Assembly: GCA_946188165.1 (NCBI GenBank)
Contig: CAMHTW010000029.1
Location: 1-46,273, forward strand
Length of the DNA stretch: 46,273 nt
Direction of reading: 5' to 3'
Source: an uncultured Prevotella sp.
Lineage (GTDB): Bacteria; Bacteroidota; Bacteroidia; Bacteroidales; Bacteroidaceae
This document shows positions 26,077 to 35,150 of this stretch, in pieces; the first letter of the stretch is position 1; every line of letters starts with the position of its first letter. A program made the translations under genes and the position numbers. The notes under the pieces are model-generated. The model worked only from the letters and a program-made list of their open reading frames with translations, was not told where the DNA came from and ran no database searches.

Positions 26077-26622
26077 ATGAAGATTGGGATTACGGGTGGT
26101 ATAGGCTCGGGAAAGAGCTACGTATGCAAGCGACTGCAACAGCATGGCATTATGGTTTATGACTGCGATGCAGCAGCCAAGCGTCTCATTCGCACATCCC
26201 CAGACCTCCAGCAACAGATTATCGGTCTGGTAGGTTCGCTCGACAAAGCAGCCATGAGCCGATTCCTGTTAGCCAGCGATGCCAACCAGCAGGCCATGAA
26301 CGCCATTATCCATCCCGCCGTGTTCCATGACTTCGAAACCAGTGGTATGCAATGGATGGAGAGCGCCATCCTGTTTGAGTCAGGTGCATGCCAACTGGTG
26401 GACAAGGCTGTAGTAGTCACGGCTCCTTTGGAAGTCCGCATCCAGCGCGTCATGCAGCGCGATGGCATTACCCGCGAAAAAGCTATGCAATGGATTTCGT
26501 GTCAGTGGTCGCAGGACGAAGTCAAGGCACATGCCGACTACGAAATCGTCAATGACGGGCAGGCAGATATAGACCGTCAAATCGAAGAATTATTAAAAAA
26601 ACTCGAAATAACGAAATATTAA
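26077..26622 (+). CDS. coaE: Dephospho-CoA kinase
   Basis: 181 residues. Catalyses the last step of coenzyme A synthesis, ATP-dependent phosphorylation of the 3'-hydroxyl of dephospho-CoA. Walker A loop GGIGSGKS at about residues 7-14, the conserved DCDAAAKRL segment, IIHPAVF, and VVVTAPLEVRIQRVMQRDGI with the lid arginines. Slightly shorter than the usual 200. It starts one base after the YbbR-like gene, so the two are translationally coupled. Confidence 0.95.
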   Translation: MKIGITGGIGSGKSYVCKRLQQHGIMVYDCDAAAKRLIRTSPDLQQQIIGLVGSLDKAAMSRFLLASDANQQAMNAIIHPAVFHDFETSGMQWMESAILFESGACQLVDKAVVVTAPLEVRIQRVMQRDGITREKAMQWISCQWSQDEVKAHADYEIVNDGQADIDRQIEELLKKLEITKY

Positions 26623-26634
26623 AAAGGAAAAACA

Positions 26635-27081
26635 ATGAAACAAACCATTTTAGCTATCTCGGGCAAACCGGGACTTTACAAATTAGTATCACGTGCCAAG
26701 AACAGCCTCATTGTCGAGGCACTGGACGACACCCACAAGCGTATCCCCGCTTTTGGCACCGACCGTATCACCTCACTGGCCGACATCGCCATGTTTACCG
26801 AAACCGAGGATATTCCTCTGATGAAGGTACTGGCCTCTATGCGCGATTTGGAAGGTGGCAAGAAATCGAGCGTCGACTTCCGCAAGGCTTCTCCTAAGGA
26901 GTTACACGACTACTTTACTAAAGTGCTGCCCGACTGGGATCAGGAGCGCGTACAAAACAGCCATATCAAGAAGCTTATCCAGTGGTACGACATCCTCGTT
27001 GCTGCCGGCATTACTGACTTCGAGGAGGAGATGGCTCCCACTGAGGGCGACAACATAGACGACCGCAAGGAAGACAAATAA
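26635..27081 (+). CDS. DUF5606 family protein
   Basis: 148 residues. The N-terminus ILAISGKPGLYKLVSRAKNSLIVEAL and the middle DRITSLADIAMFTETEDIPL are characteristic of a conserved Bacteroidota family (DUF5606) of small beta-barrel plus helix proteins. Its function is unknown. It is usually found beside coaE, as here (12-base gap). A strong terminator follows 28 bases after the stop and ends this housekeeping operon. Confidence 0.88.
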   Translation: MKQTILAISGKPGLYKLVSRAKNSLIVEALDDTHKRIPAFGTDRITSLADIAMFTETEDIPLMKVLASMRDLEGGKKSSVDFRKASPKELHDYFTKVLPDWDQERVQNSHIKKLIQWYDILVAAGITDFEEEMAPTEGDNIDDRKEDK

Positions 27082-27109
27082 AACAAAAACAATTGTTATC
27101 AATAAAGTA

Positions 27110-27143
27110 AAAGGGTGCTCATTGATTTGAGCACCCTTTCTTT
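27110..27143. terminator. Bidirectional intrinsic terminator
   Basis: AAAGGGTGCTC (27110-27120) and GAGCACCCTTT (27129-27139) form an 11-bp stem with an 8-base loop, followed by TTTCTTT. The A-rich 5' arm gives a T run on the minus strand as well. It sits between converging genes (DUF5606 and the outer-membrane protein). Confidence 0.92.
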
Positions 27144-27194
27144 GGATGATTATCCGATTATGATCTAGTTTAGATTATGATCATTTTATGATTC

Positions 27195-30100
27195 TTACCT
27201 CATAGGACGGCCACCACCGAAGCCACCGCCGCCGAAGCCACCGCCGAAGCCACCGCCGCCACGGCCACCACGACCACCACCGGGCATACCACCAGGACCC
27301 ATGCCTTGGCCACGGCCACCACGGCCACCACGGCCACCGAAGAAGCCATTCTGACCACCTCCGAAGATGTTCATACGATAGATGACGTGTAGCATAGCGT
27401 AGTTGGTGATAGCGTTGTACTCCGTATCGCTACGCTGCATAGCACTGAGCATGCTGCTAACAGTAGACTGCTGGTGCAGGATGTCGTAGAACTGGAGAGA
27501 AACGGTAAGGGCATTGCCACGCAGGAACGACTGCGACAGCTGTGCATTCCATATCAACTCGTTGGTATTCATTGATGCATCGGCATAACCACGACGGCTC
27601 TGCATACCCATATTCGTTGACAGGGCTGTGCCCCACGGACACGTGATACCGAGCATACCGCCATAGGTAAACTGCCAAGTGTCGAGATTATTGTTAGTCT
27701 GCAACTCGCTACGGTTTCTCTGATAGTTCAACGAACCATTCAGTTCAACCTCCAACCAGTCGTTACGATAGCTAAGTGCCAAGCGCTCACCAACACCCAT
27801 GGCTGTGGTAACACTCTTCTGAGATTCCAAATCGCCAGCAACCTGAACGTAACCTACATTATGATTATAGCTGAGGTTCGTCGTTGTATTCAGGTTGAAA
27901 TAAGCAGCTGAGTCAAGAGCTGAACTAAACATCAAGAAAAGGCTGCTGTTCCAGTTACCATTGATATTCTCAGGCTTTGTCTCAGTCTGGCCTGTTGTAG
28001 GATCAATCAAGGTAGTCTTGCTGCTAACCGAGTTGTCAGTCATCGAGAAGTTCAGGAAGGCACCGATAGACTGCTGATGCTTCTGGAAATAGTCGTTATA
28101 GTTCAAACGGAAGTTCTGAGTGAACGAAGGCTTCAAGCCAGGATTACCCCTGCGGATAGCCAATGGGTTGCTGTCATCGTAGATATCCAACAGGTCGCTG
28201 ATAGACGGCTGACGGGTGTTAGCACGATAGTTGAAACGCAACTGGCTGGTCTGAGACTTTCTCCAACGGAAGTCAAGTGTTGGCGAAAAGTTCGTCACAG
28301 TACGGGTTGTATCAGCTCTCAGACGCACGGTCTGTCCCTGAACCTTCTGCGTGTAGTCCTGAATATAGTGTGACTTCTGAGGAACAACCTGGAAACCTAT
28401 ATTGAACTGATAAGAGTTACGGATAAGACGCAGCGTCACATCTGCCGTATGCGTATAGTTCTTATATTCTGAGAAACGGCTCTGTGTATCGTCCTTCTCA
28501 AGTGTGGCACGATCCAGATAGCTGTCCCAGCCACGATACGAAGGAGACAAATCGCTGAAATCAGCACCTAACATATTAAAGGTCTCGCGGTCGCTCTTCT
28601 GATAGCTGTAACCGTAAGTATAGCTGAACTGCAGGTAGGTACGACGCCAGATTGGCTCGCTATAGCTCAAACGCGCACTATAGCTGTAGTTCTCGGACGG
28701 CGTGATGTTCCAACGGTTGGTCTGATAACTGGAGTCAGAAGCTATCAAATCTACAATATTGTTCGAGAGTGACTTGCTGTCGCCCTTACTATAGCTACCG
28801 TTGAATACCAAGGTAAGGTTACGACCTGTACTGTTCAGCTTTCTGTTAATCTGCAACATACCGCCTACATTCTTTGTATCGCTGTAGCTGATGCTGTTCT
28901 GTCTCTGATAGTTCTTGATCAGACTCGGACTAAGCTGTTTTATCAAATCAATCTGAGCCAGTGGGTCAGTAACAAGACCTATTGAAGGAAGATTAATCTC
29001 ATAAGGATTGTCAGAGAATGAGGCGCTCAAATTTCCTGTAGTTCCATCATTGCTGTTATAGCGGAAATTGGGACGGAACATGATATTCGTCATGGAGTCA
29101 GGTGTCCATTCCATACGCATCTGGGCATCCCAAGCATTCGAACGAGAATAATTCTGGTTCTTGCTATTACCAAACTGCGAGACTGAAGAACTGAAGAATG
29201 TCTCAGAGTTGCCCTTTGAGAAAGCATCACCATCGTTATGGTTCCAGCGAACACTACCATCGAGGGTCAGTTTACCAGTCTTCTCGTAGTTCATGTTCAC
29301 GCCGACCATTTTCGTAGCGGTCAGTCCCTGACGACCCATGCCGAAACGGCCACCACCGCCGCCAAAGCCCATGTCGTTAACGTTATTTGCACTGGCCATC
29401 ATCATCATAGTCATATCCTGCTTCATCAGGCCATTGAACGTACGACCAGAATATCTGCTACGTGTACCGACACCAACATCATTGTTAGTCATGAAGCCTC
29501 TGTTCATACCTGGCTTAATACCGAAGTCAAGCACAGTCTGCTCTTCGCCGTCCTCAATACCACTGATACGGGCCAAATCACTCTGCTGGTCGTAGGCCTT
29601 GATACGGTCGATAATGTTCGTAGGCAGGTTCTTCATGGCCGTCTTCGTATCACCAGTCATAAACTCCTTACCATCAACGAGGATTTTCTTCACTTCCTTA
29701 CCATTGATCTTGATACTACCGTCGTCGCCGACCTCAGCACCAGGAAGTCGCTTAACCAGTTCCTCGACCACCGAACCTTCTGGGGTACGGAAGGCAGCAG
29801 CGTTATAGACGAAGGTGTCTGCCTTCAGCGTTACCTTAGCTGCATGTCCTGTAACGGTAGCACCCTTCAGCATGATAGCATCGGGCTGCAGGGAAATGGT
29901 GCCCAGCTTCACATCCTTATCGGCCTGTGCGCTGACACGCTTGGTGTAAGCCTTGAAGCCCACACACGTCACCTGTACGATATAAGTTCCTGCACTTGGA
30001 GCCTTTACACTAAAACTACCGTCAAGTTTGGTCAGCACACCTGCTGCCAAAGTACTGTCAGTCTTCAACAATTTTACCGTGGTTTGAGCGACAGGCTCCT

Positions 30101-30197
30101 GTGAGTCACTCTCAATCACTTTACCCGTAACATGGAGCTGGGCCATACTTGTCAATGCAGTCAAAACTGACACAATGAGTAATAAAATACGTCTCAT
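27195..30197 (-). CDS. Outer-membrane beta-barrel protein (OMP_b-brl_3 type) with Gly/Arg-rich tail
   Basis: 1000 residues. Signal peptide to about SMAQ (20). A carboxypeptidase-regulatory-like domain (about 22-105: HVTGKVIESDSQEPV, LDGSFSVKAPSAGTY) is followed by a plug-like domain (about 125-230: IKINGKEVKKILVDGKEFM, NIIDRIKAYDQQ) and a long barrel of alternating strands. This is the TonB-receptor-like architecture of Bacteroidota, without an evident SusD partner. The last 55 residues or so are almost only Gly and Arg (repeated GGRGGRG, GGGFGGGFGG), which is unusual because such barrels normally end in an aromatic strand. A second Gly-rich loop (GFGGGGGRFGMGRQG) is near residue 285. The cargo is unknown. 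Confidence 0.88.
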   Translation of the reverse strand: MRRILLLIVSVLTALTSMAQLHVTGKVIESDSQEPVAQTTVKLLKTDSTLAAGVLTKLDGSFSVKAPSAGTYIVQVTCVGFKAYTKRVSAQADKDVKLGTISLQPDAIMLKGATVTGHAAKVTLKADTFVYNAAAFRTPEGSVVEELVKRLPGAEVGDDGSIKINGKEVKKILVDGKEFMTGDTKTAMKNLPTNIIDRIKAYDQQSDLARISGIEDGEEQTVLDFGIKPGMNRGFMTNNDVGVGTRSRYSGRTFNGLMKQDMTMMMMASANNVNDMGFGGGGGRFGMGRQGLTATKMVGVNMNYEKTGKLTLDGSVRWNHNDGDAFSKGNSETFFSSSVSQFGNSKNQNYSRSNAWDAQMRMEWTPDSMTNIMFRPNFRYNSNDGTTGNLSASFSDNPYEINLPSIGLVTDPLAQIDLIKQLSPSLIKNYQRQNSISYSDTKNVGGMLQINRKLNSTGRNLTLVFNGSYSKGDSKSLSNNIVDLIASDSSYQTNRWNITPSENYSYSARLSYSEPIWRRTYLQFSYTYGYSYQKSDRETFNMLGADFSDLSPSYRGWDSYLDRATLEKDDTQSRFSEYKNYTHTADVTLRLIRNSYQFNIGFQVVPQKSHYIQDYTQKVQGQTVRLRADTTRTVTNFSPTLDFRWRKSQTSQLRFNYRANTRQPSISDLLDIYDDSNPLAIRRGNPGLKPSFTQNFRLNYNDYFQKHQQSIGAFLNFSMTDNSVSSKTTLIDPTTGQTETKPENINGNWNSSLFLMFSSALDSAAYFNLNTTTNLSYNHNVGYVQVAGDLESQKSVTTAMGVGERLALSYRNDWLEVELNGSLNYQRNRSELQTNNNLDTWQFTYGGMLGITCPWGTALSTNMGMQSRRGYADASMNTNELIWNAQLSQSFLRGNALTVSLQFYDILHQQSTVSSMLSAMQRSDTEYNAITNYAMLHVIYRMNIFGGGQNGFFGGRGGRGGRGQGMGPGGMPGGGRGGRGGGGFGGGFGGGGFGGGRPMR

Positions 30198-30267
30198 GAA
30201 TTAAGCAATGTTTATGTATTTATGGTTTTTTGACGCTAAAAGAATAGGAAAGTTTAAAAAATAATTG

Positions 30268-30276
30268 TAAATTTGC
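30268..30276 (+). promoter_or_regulatory. -7 element for aroB
   Basis: TAAATTTGC matches TAnnTTTGC and ends 9 bases before the aroB ATG at 30286. The expected RNA start would be only a few bases from the start codon. No -33 TTTG at normal spacing and no Shine-Dalgarno sequence are visible. Confidence 0.5.
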
Positions 30277-30285
30277 ACCAAAAAT

Positions 30286-31347
30286 ATGGAAAAACAAAAA
30301 ATTATCATATCCAAAGACCTCTGCCAGAGCCTGACACAGGCTATTGATGAGGTCAAGCACGACCTTTTGTTTGTGCTGTGTGACGAGACTACCGAGCGTT
30401 TGTGTCTGCCTGTAATCAGTGATTTCGAGTGTATGAGAGGTGCGCAGCTTATTACCATCCCTGCTACCGACACCCACAAAACGCTGGAATCGCTGAGCCA
30501 TGTGTGGAGCGAACTGCAACGCATGGGCGCCACCCGCCACTCGTTGATGGTAAACCTGGGCGGTGGCATGGTAACGGACTTGGGCGGTTTTGCAGCCTCT
30601 ACCTTCAAGCGCGGCATACCTTATATAAATATACCCACTACCCTGCTCTCGATGGTCGATGCATCGGTAGGTGGCAAGACGGGCATCAACTTCGGAGGAC
30701 TGAAGAACGAGATTGGCGTCTTCAACAATGCCCGTTCGGTCATTCTCGACACCACCTTTCTACGCACCATGGATCATGAGAACATCTGCTCGGGCTATGC
30801 TGAGATGCTGAAACACGGCCTCATCAACAACGAGAAGATGTGGGCAGAACTCTTAAACTTTAATCTAGAATCTCTAGATAATCTAGAACATCTAGATATA
30901 CTAGGTAGAATGGTTGCCGAGAGTGTTGCCGTGAAGCAGCGTATCGTCACTGAAGACCCAACTGAGCAAGGCATCCGCAAAGCTCTCAATTTGGGCCATA
31001 CCGCAGGACACGCTTTTGAGTCGCTGGCCTTAGAGCGCAAGCCTGTGCTTCACGGCTATGCGGTGGCCTGGGGAATGATTGTCGAACTATATCTCTGTTG
31101 CGTCAAAACCAACTTCCCACAAGATAAGATGCGTCAGACAGTAGCTTTCATTAAGGAAAACTATGGACGCATGGCCATCACTTGCGACGACTATCCCCAC
31201 TTGATAGAACTGATGCACCACGACAAGAAGAATCAGGGCAACAGCATCAACTTCACGTTATTAGGCGGCATTGGCGACATCCGTATCAACCAAACCGCTA
31301 CGGAAGAAGAAATCAAGGATGCCCTCGACTTCTACAGAGAATGTTGA
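30286..31347 (+). CDS. aroB: 3-dehydroquinate synthase
   Basis: 353 residues. NAD- and zinc-dependent cyclisation of DAHP to 3-dehydroquinate, the second shikimate step. NAD-binding motif LGGGMVTDLGGFAAS (about 90-104), TTLLSMVDASVGGKTGIN, and zinc ligands in the segments CSGYAEMLKHG, LGHTAGHAFES and VLHGYAVAWGM. Residues about 193-205 (NFNLESLDNLEHLDILG) are encoded by a run of TCTAGA-like repeats, a likely insertion in a surface loop. The kinase-fusion gene follows 47 bases downstream on the same strand. Confidence 0.96.
   Translation: MEKQKIIISKDLCQSLTQAIDEVKHDLLFVLCDETTERLCLPVISDFECMRGAQLITIPATDTHKTLESLSHVWSELQRMGATRHSLMVNLGGGMVTDLGGFAASTFKRGIPYINIPTTLLSMVDASVGGKTGINFGGLKNEIGVFNNARSVILDTTFLRTMDHENICSGYAEMLKHGLINNEKMWAELLNFNLESLDNLEHLDILGRMVAESVAVKQRIVTEDPTEQGIRKALNLGHTAGHAFESLALERKPVLHGYAVAWGMIVELYLCCVKTNFPQDKMRQTVAFIKENYGRMAITCDDYPHLIELMHHDKKNQGNSINFTLLGGIGDIRINQTATEEEIKDALDFYREC
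30862..30905. repeat. TCTAGA-type microrepeat inside aroB
   Basis: Successive AATCTAGAA, TCTCTAGAT, AATCTAGAA, CATCTAGAT and ATACTAG units in frame. They encode a Leu/Asp/Asn-rich loop. This is the kind of degenerate repeat otherwise seen between genes in this window. Confidence 0.7.
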
Positions 31348-31394
31348 AGCAAGAAGCAATAACGATAAACTATAACTTTAAACTCTAAACTAAT

Positions 31395-33074
31395 ATGCTA
31401 CAAATCCGCTGTAAGAACAACAATGTGACCAAGAGCTTCCCGGAAGGCTGCTCATTGTTGGACGTCTATCAGGAGTTTCAAGACGACATCAAACTGCCCT
31501 ACCCTGTAGTATCGGCCAAGGTCAACAATGCCTCACAAGGCTTGAAGTTCCGACTGTATCAGAATCGCGACGTCGAATTTCTGGATGCCCGCGAGGGTTC
31601 AGGTCATCGCGTCTATGTACGTTCGCTCAGTTTCGTACTCTATAAAGCCACTCAGGATGTCTTCCCTGGTTCGAAACTCTTCATCGAGCACTCGTTGTGT
31701 CGCGGCTATTACTGTAACTTCAAGAAAAAGAATGCCGAGCCACTGACCGACGAGGATGTAGCACTTATCAGTCAACGCATGCAGGAGATTATCAATCTCG
31801 ACATGCCGTTCCGTCGCACGGAAGCTACCAACGAAGAGGCTATCCGTGTGTTTGCTGAACGCGGTTTCTCTGATAAAGTCAAACTCTTAGAGACCAGCGG
31901 ACAAATCTATAGCGACTATTACACGTTGGGCGACACCGTCGATTACTATTACGGTCCACTCGTACCATCGGCAGGCTATCTGAAGGTATGGGGACTGGAG
32001 CGTTACGAGCAGGGATTACTGCTGCGTGTGCCCGACTGGAACAACCCCAATCAACTGGCAGAAAAGGTTGACCAGCCCAAGACGTTCGAGATGTTTGCCG
32101 AAAAAACCAAATGGGACATCATTATGCGTCTGTCGAATGCTGGTGACGTGAACAAAGCCATTATGCGCGGCCACGCTTCTGAGTTGATTCAGGTCAGCGA
32201 GGCTCTGCAGGAAAAGAAGATTGTGCAGATTGCCGAGGATATTGAAAGCCGTTTCCATCGCGAGCAGGACCCTGTACGCATCGTGCTCATCACAGGTCCC
32301 TCATCGTCAGGCAAGACCACGTTCTGTAAACGTCTGTCCGTACAGTTGTTGGCTTGTGGCCTGCGTCCCGTCTCGTTCTCAACCGACGACTACTTTGTGA
32401 ATCGTGTGGACACGCCCAAGTTACCCAATGGCGACTATGACTTCGACAATATAGAAGCCGTAGAATATTCGTTATTGGAAGACCACCTGCTACGACTGAT
32501 GCAGGGCGAGCGCGTGGAAATTCCTGAGTATAACTTCGTAACTGGCAAGCGCGAATGGAATGGCAAGAAGTTAAAGCTGGGCAGTGACACCGTACTGATT
32601 ATCGAAGGTATTCATGCCTTAAATCCGCTGCTGACAAAAAAGCTTCCTGACACACTGAAATACAAGATCTATATATCTGCACTGACCAGTATCTCCCTCG
32701 ACGACCACAACTGGATTCCCGTTCGCGACAACCGCTTGCTGCGTCGCATTATACGCGACTACAATAAGGGAGCCTTTACCGCTCAGCAGACCATTGCCCA
32801 GTGGAAGAATGTCATGGAGGCTGAGAACCAGTGGATATTCCCTTATCAGGAGAGTGCCGACGTCATGTTCAACTCTGCCCTCAATATCGAGTTCGCCGTA
32901 TTGCGCACCCATGCAGAGATTATTCTTTCCAGCGTTCCCAAGAACTGTCCTGAGTACTCTGAGGCCCATCGCCTGCTGAAATTCATACACTTTTTCTTGC
33001 CCGTCAGCGACAAAGAAATACCGCCCACGAGCATCATGCGTGAGTTCGTAGGCGGCAGTAGCTTTAAATATTAA
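31395..33074 (+). CDS. Nucleoside (uridine-like) kinase fused to ThrRS-like TGS/SAD domains
   Basis: 559 residues. The first 60 residues resemble a TGS domain (KSFPEGCSLLDVYQEF). Residues about 60-240 resemble the second additional domain of threonyl-tRNA synthetase (IEHSLCRGYYCNF, then LTDEDVALISQRMQEIIN). The C-terminal half is a uridine kinase/phosphoribulokinase fold with Walker A GPSSSGKTT near residue 300, STDDYFVNR, YDFDNIEAVEY and LIIEGIHALNP. It presumably phosphorylates a nucleoside. This fusion is conserved in Bacteroidota and Firmicutes. The HxxxH editing/zinc pattern of true ThrRS is not obvious here, so editing activity is not claimed. Confidence 0.9.
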   Translation: MLQIRCKNNNVTKSFPEGCSLLDVYQEFQDDIKLPYPVVSAKVNNASQGLKFRLYQNRDVEFLDAREGSGHRVYVRSLSFVLYKATQDVFPGSKLFIEHSLCRGYYCNFKKKNAEPLTDEDVALISQRMQEIINLDMPFRRTEATNEEAIRVFAERGFSDKVKLLETSGQIYSDYYTLGDTVDYYYGPLVPSAGYLKVWGLERYEQGLLLRVPDWNNPNQLAEKVDQPKTFEMFAEKTKWDIIMRLSNAGDVNKAIMRGHASELIQVSEALQEKKIVQIAEDIESRFHREQDPVRIVLITGPSSSGKTTFCKRLSVQLLACGLRPVSFSTDDYFVNRVDTPKLPNGDYDFDNIEAVEYSLLEDHLLRLMQGERVEIPEYNFVTGKREWNGKKLKLGSDTVLIIEGIHALNPLLTKKLPDTLKYKIYISALTSISLDDHNWIPVRDNRLLRRIIRDYNKGAFTAQQTIAQWKNVMEAENQWIFPYQESADVMFNSALNIEFAVLRTHAEIILSSVPKNCPEYSEAHRLLKFIHFFLPVSDKEIPPTSIMREFVGGSSFKY

Positions 33075-33098
33075 TATAAATATATTAAGGTACGGGTA

Positions 33099-34079
33099 CT
33101 ATATAAATAAAGAGTACTCCTTTACCATCCATGCCAATACTGAAGCACCCAGCACTTCGCGCTCTGAGTCCTTCAGGTTGGTTACGAGTATTTTGGTTTG
33201 TCCCTTGATGTTATGGAACACATGCTTTTCGAACGACTGTTCCGTGGGCTCCAACAACCACTTGCCAGCATGCGGGATACCACCTGTCAGGATGATAGCT
33301 TCTGGATTGGTGATAGAGGCATAGTTGGCTAGTCCACGACCTAAGATGTCACCTGTACGGCGGTAGGTCTCGATGGCCAGTGCATCGCCCATCTCACAGA
33401 ATTCAGCAATCAGCTTTGGATTCAACTTCTCCACTTGTCTCATCTTACTAGGTTCCTGACTCTCTGCCAATAGTTCTTGGGCAGTCAGAATGATACCCTT
33501 ATGGGCACAATATGCTTCCAGACAACCGATATTGCCACAGGCACACTGACGTCCGTTAGGTTCCACACAGGTATGACCGACCTCACCGGCAAAGCCTTTA
33601 GTTCCCAAGTGCATCCTACCATTTGAGAAGAGACAGCTACCCAAACCATAGCCTAACGTGATGACTACAAAGTCCTTCATGCCATGAGCCGAACCAAAGG
33701 CCTGTTCTCCTAACGCCACACATTGCGGATTATTGCCTAATGCCACAGCCAGACCCAGACGGTCGCGCATCATGGCTGCCAGCGGAATAATGCCTTTCCA
33801 TTGCAGGTTGGGGGCATTCTCAATACAGCCTGTCAGATAGTTACTACTGGGACAGCACACACCTACAGAGCGCATAGCCTCGTAGCCACCATTCGCCTCA
33901 ACCAAATTCAGTACCCTCTCACACAACACAGCCAGATAACTCTCTACATTGGGATAATCAAGCGTACTAAAACTTTCATGGGCTATGATTTCACCACGCA
34001 AGTCAACCACTGCATAATTCGTGATGGCAACGCCAATGTCGATGCCCACCACTCTGTTTTTCACATTTGTCACTTCCAT
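33099..34079 (-). CDS. ROK-family protein, probable pseudokinase (copy 1)
   Basis: 326 residues; last of three tandem paralogs. The ROK zinc knuckle is intact: GEVGHTC with H169, then C179, C181 and C186 (QCACGNIGCLEAY). Catalytic-site features are damaged. The ATP phosphate loop, DxGGT in active kinases, reads DIGVAIT (14-20). The catalytic NDA motif reads GNNPQ, with N117 in place of Asp. The second phosphate loop GTGxGG reads GYGLGS. E166 of ExGH, which contacts the sugar, is kept. There is no N-terminal helix-turn-helix, so it is not a NagC/Mlc-type repressor. It is likely a sugar-binding protein without normal kinase activity. It converges on the nucleoside kinase gene (24-base gap). Confidence 0.9.
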   Translation of the reverse strand: MEVTNVKNRVVGIDIGVAITNYAVVDLRGEIIAHESFSTLDYPNVESYLAVLCERVLNLVEANGGYEAMRSVGVCCPSSNYLTGCIENAPNLQWKGIIPLAAMMRDRLGLAVALGNNPQCVALGEQAFGSAHGMKDFVVITLGYGLGSCLFSNGRMHLGTKGFAGEVGHTCVEPNGRQCACGNIGCLEAYCAHKGIILTAQELLAESQEPSKMRQVEKLNPKLIAEFCEMGDALAIETYRRTGDILGRGLANYASITNPEAIILTGGIPHAGKWLLEPTEQSFEKHVFHNIKGQTKILVTNLKDSEREVLGASVLAWMVKEYSLFI

Positions 34080-34116
34080 AGTTAGTTGGTATTATTCATT
34101 TTTAAGTCTTCATTCA

Positions 34117-35097
34117 TCACTTAAACAGCGAGTACTCCTGTACTGTCCATGCCAAAGCTGCGGCGCCCAAGACGTCACGCTCATTGTTATTCAAGCCAGC
34201 AAGCACCAGTCTCACTTTATCCTTAATATTACGGAACACATATCTGTCGAAGGCTTCCTTCGTAGGTTCTATCAGATTGCGGAACACCTCATCAGGCAAA
34301 TCTGCCAAAATAATAGCTTCCGGGTCCAGAATAGAAGCAATATTAGCCAAGCCAAGGCCCAGATAATCACCCGTTTTACGGAACACCTCCATTGCCAGTT
34401 CGTCACCCTGCTCACAACACTGGGCAATAGCAATGGATGTTACCTCCTGTAACGAACGCATCAAACTGGGCTTTGTACTTTCTTGCATCAGTTCCTTAGC
34501 CGTCTGAACCATTCCGCGATCAGTCACATAAGTCTCCAGACACCCCTGGCGTCCGCAGCCACACAGGCGTCCACCAGCCTCCACACAGGTATGTCCCATC
34601 TCGCCAGCCGAACCGCCGGTGCCCAGATATGGCAGTCCGTTGCTATAGATACAACTGCCTAAGCCGCCATGTCCGAATGACACAACGACAAAGTTCTGCA
34701 TGCCGTGAGCTGCACCATACACATGCTCGCCTAATGCCGTAATGTGAGCATCGTTGCCCACTGCCACAGCCAGCCCGATTCTGTCGCGCAACATAGCGGC
34801 CAGAGGTATCACGCCCTTCCAAGGCATATTGGCGGCATTCTCTATACACCCAGTCAGACAGTTAGAGCTGGGTGCACTGATACCTACCGAACGGATATTC
34901 TCAAATCCGCCATTAGCTTCTGCAGTCGTCACGATACGTTCGCTGAGCATAGTCAGGAAATTGTTCACGTCAGGATAGTCTGTCGTTAAAAAACTGTCGG
35001 TACCCAAAATATTGCCACGCTGGTCAACAACAGCTATTGTAGTATGATCCACGCGTATGTCAACACCTATTACTCTGTTCTTTACGGTATTACTCAT
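34117..35097 (-). CDS. ROK-family protein, probable pseudokinase (copy 2)
   Basis: 326 residues, clearly paralogous to its two neighbours along its whole length (shared IENA..PWKGVIPLAAMLRD and a C-terminal ALAWTVQEYSLFK). The zinc knuckle is intact (GEMGHTC, LCGCGRQGCLETY). This copy alone keeps the catalytic Asp (VGNDAH, D116). The phosphate loop is lost: GVDIRVDHT, with Arg 15 at the first Gly. The second loop has an extra residue (GHGGLGS). No DNA-binding domain. The differing decay from copy to copy suggests altered rather than simply lost function. A 37-base gap separates it from copy 1. Confidence 0.9.
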   Translation of the reverse strand: MSNTVKNRVIGVDIRVDHTTIAVVDQRGNILGTDSFLTTDYPDVNNFLTMLSERIVTTAEANGGFENIRSVGISAPSSNCLTGCIENAANMPWKGVIPLAAMLRDRIGLAVAVGNDAHITALGEHVYGAAHGMQNFVVVSFGHGGLGSCIYSNGLPYLGTGGSAGEMGHTCVEAGGRLCGCGRQGCLETYVTDRGMVQTAKELMQESTKPSLMRSLQEVTSIAIAQCCEQGDELAMEVFRKTGDYLGLGLANIASILDPEAIILADLPDEVFRNLIEPTKEAFDRYVFRNIKDKVRLVLAGLNNNERDVLGAAALAWTVQEYSLFK

Positions 35098-35110
35098 AGT
35101 ATGATTGTTT

Positions 35111-35150
35111 TTCGCTATTCACTTTTCACTTCTCACTATTCACTTAAACA
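35111..35150. repeat. TTCACT tandem tract between ROK copies 2 and 3
   Basis: TTCGCTATTCACTTTTCACT and TCTCACTATTCACTT units run into the last codons of copy 3. A shorter relative (TTCATTTTTAAGTCTTCATTC) lies between copies 1 and 2. Confidence 0.6.

Noticed and set aside
29238..30104. 288-codon plus-strand open frame
   Set aside because: Antisense to the outer-membrane barrel gene; His/Thr-rich shadow composition.
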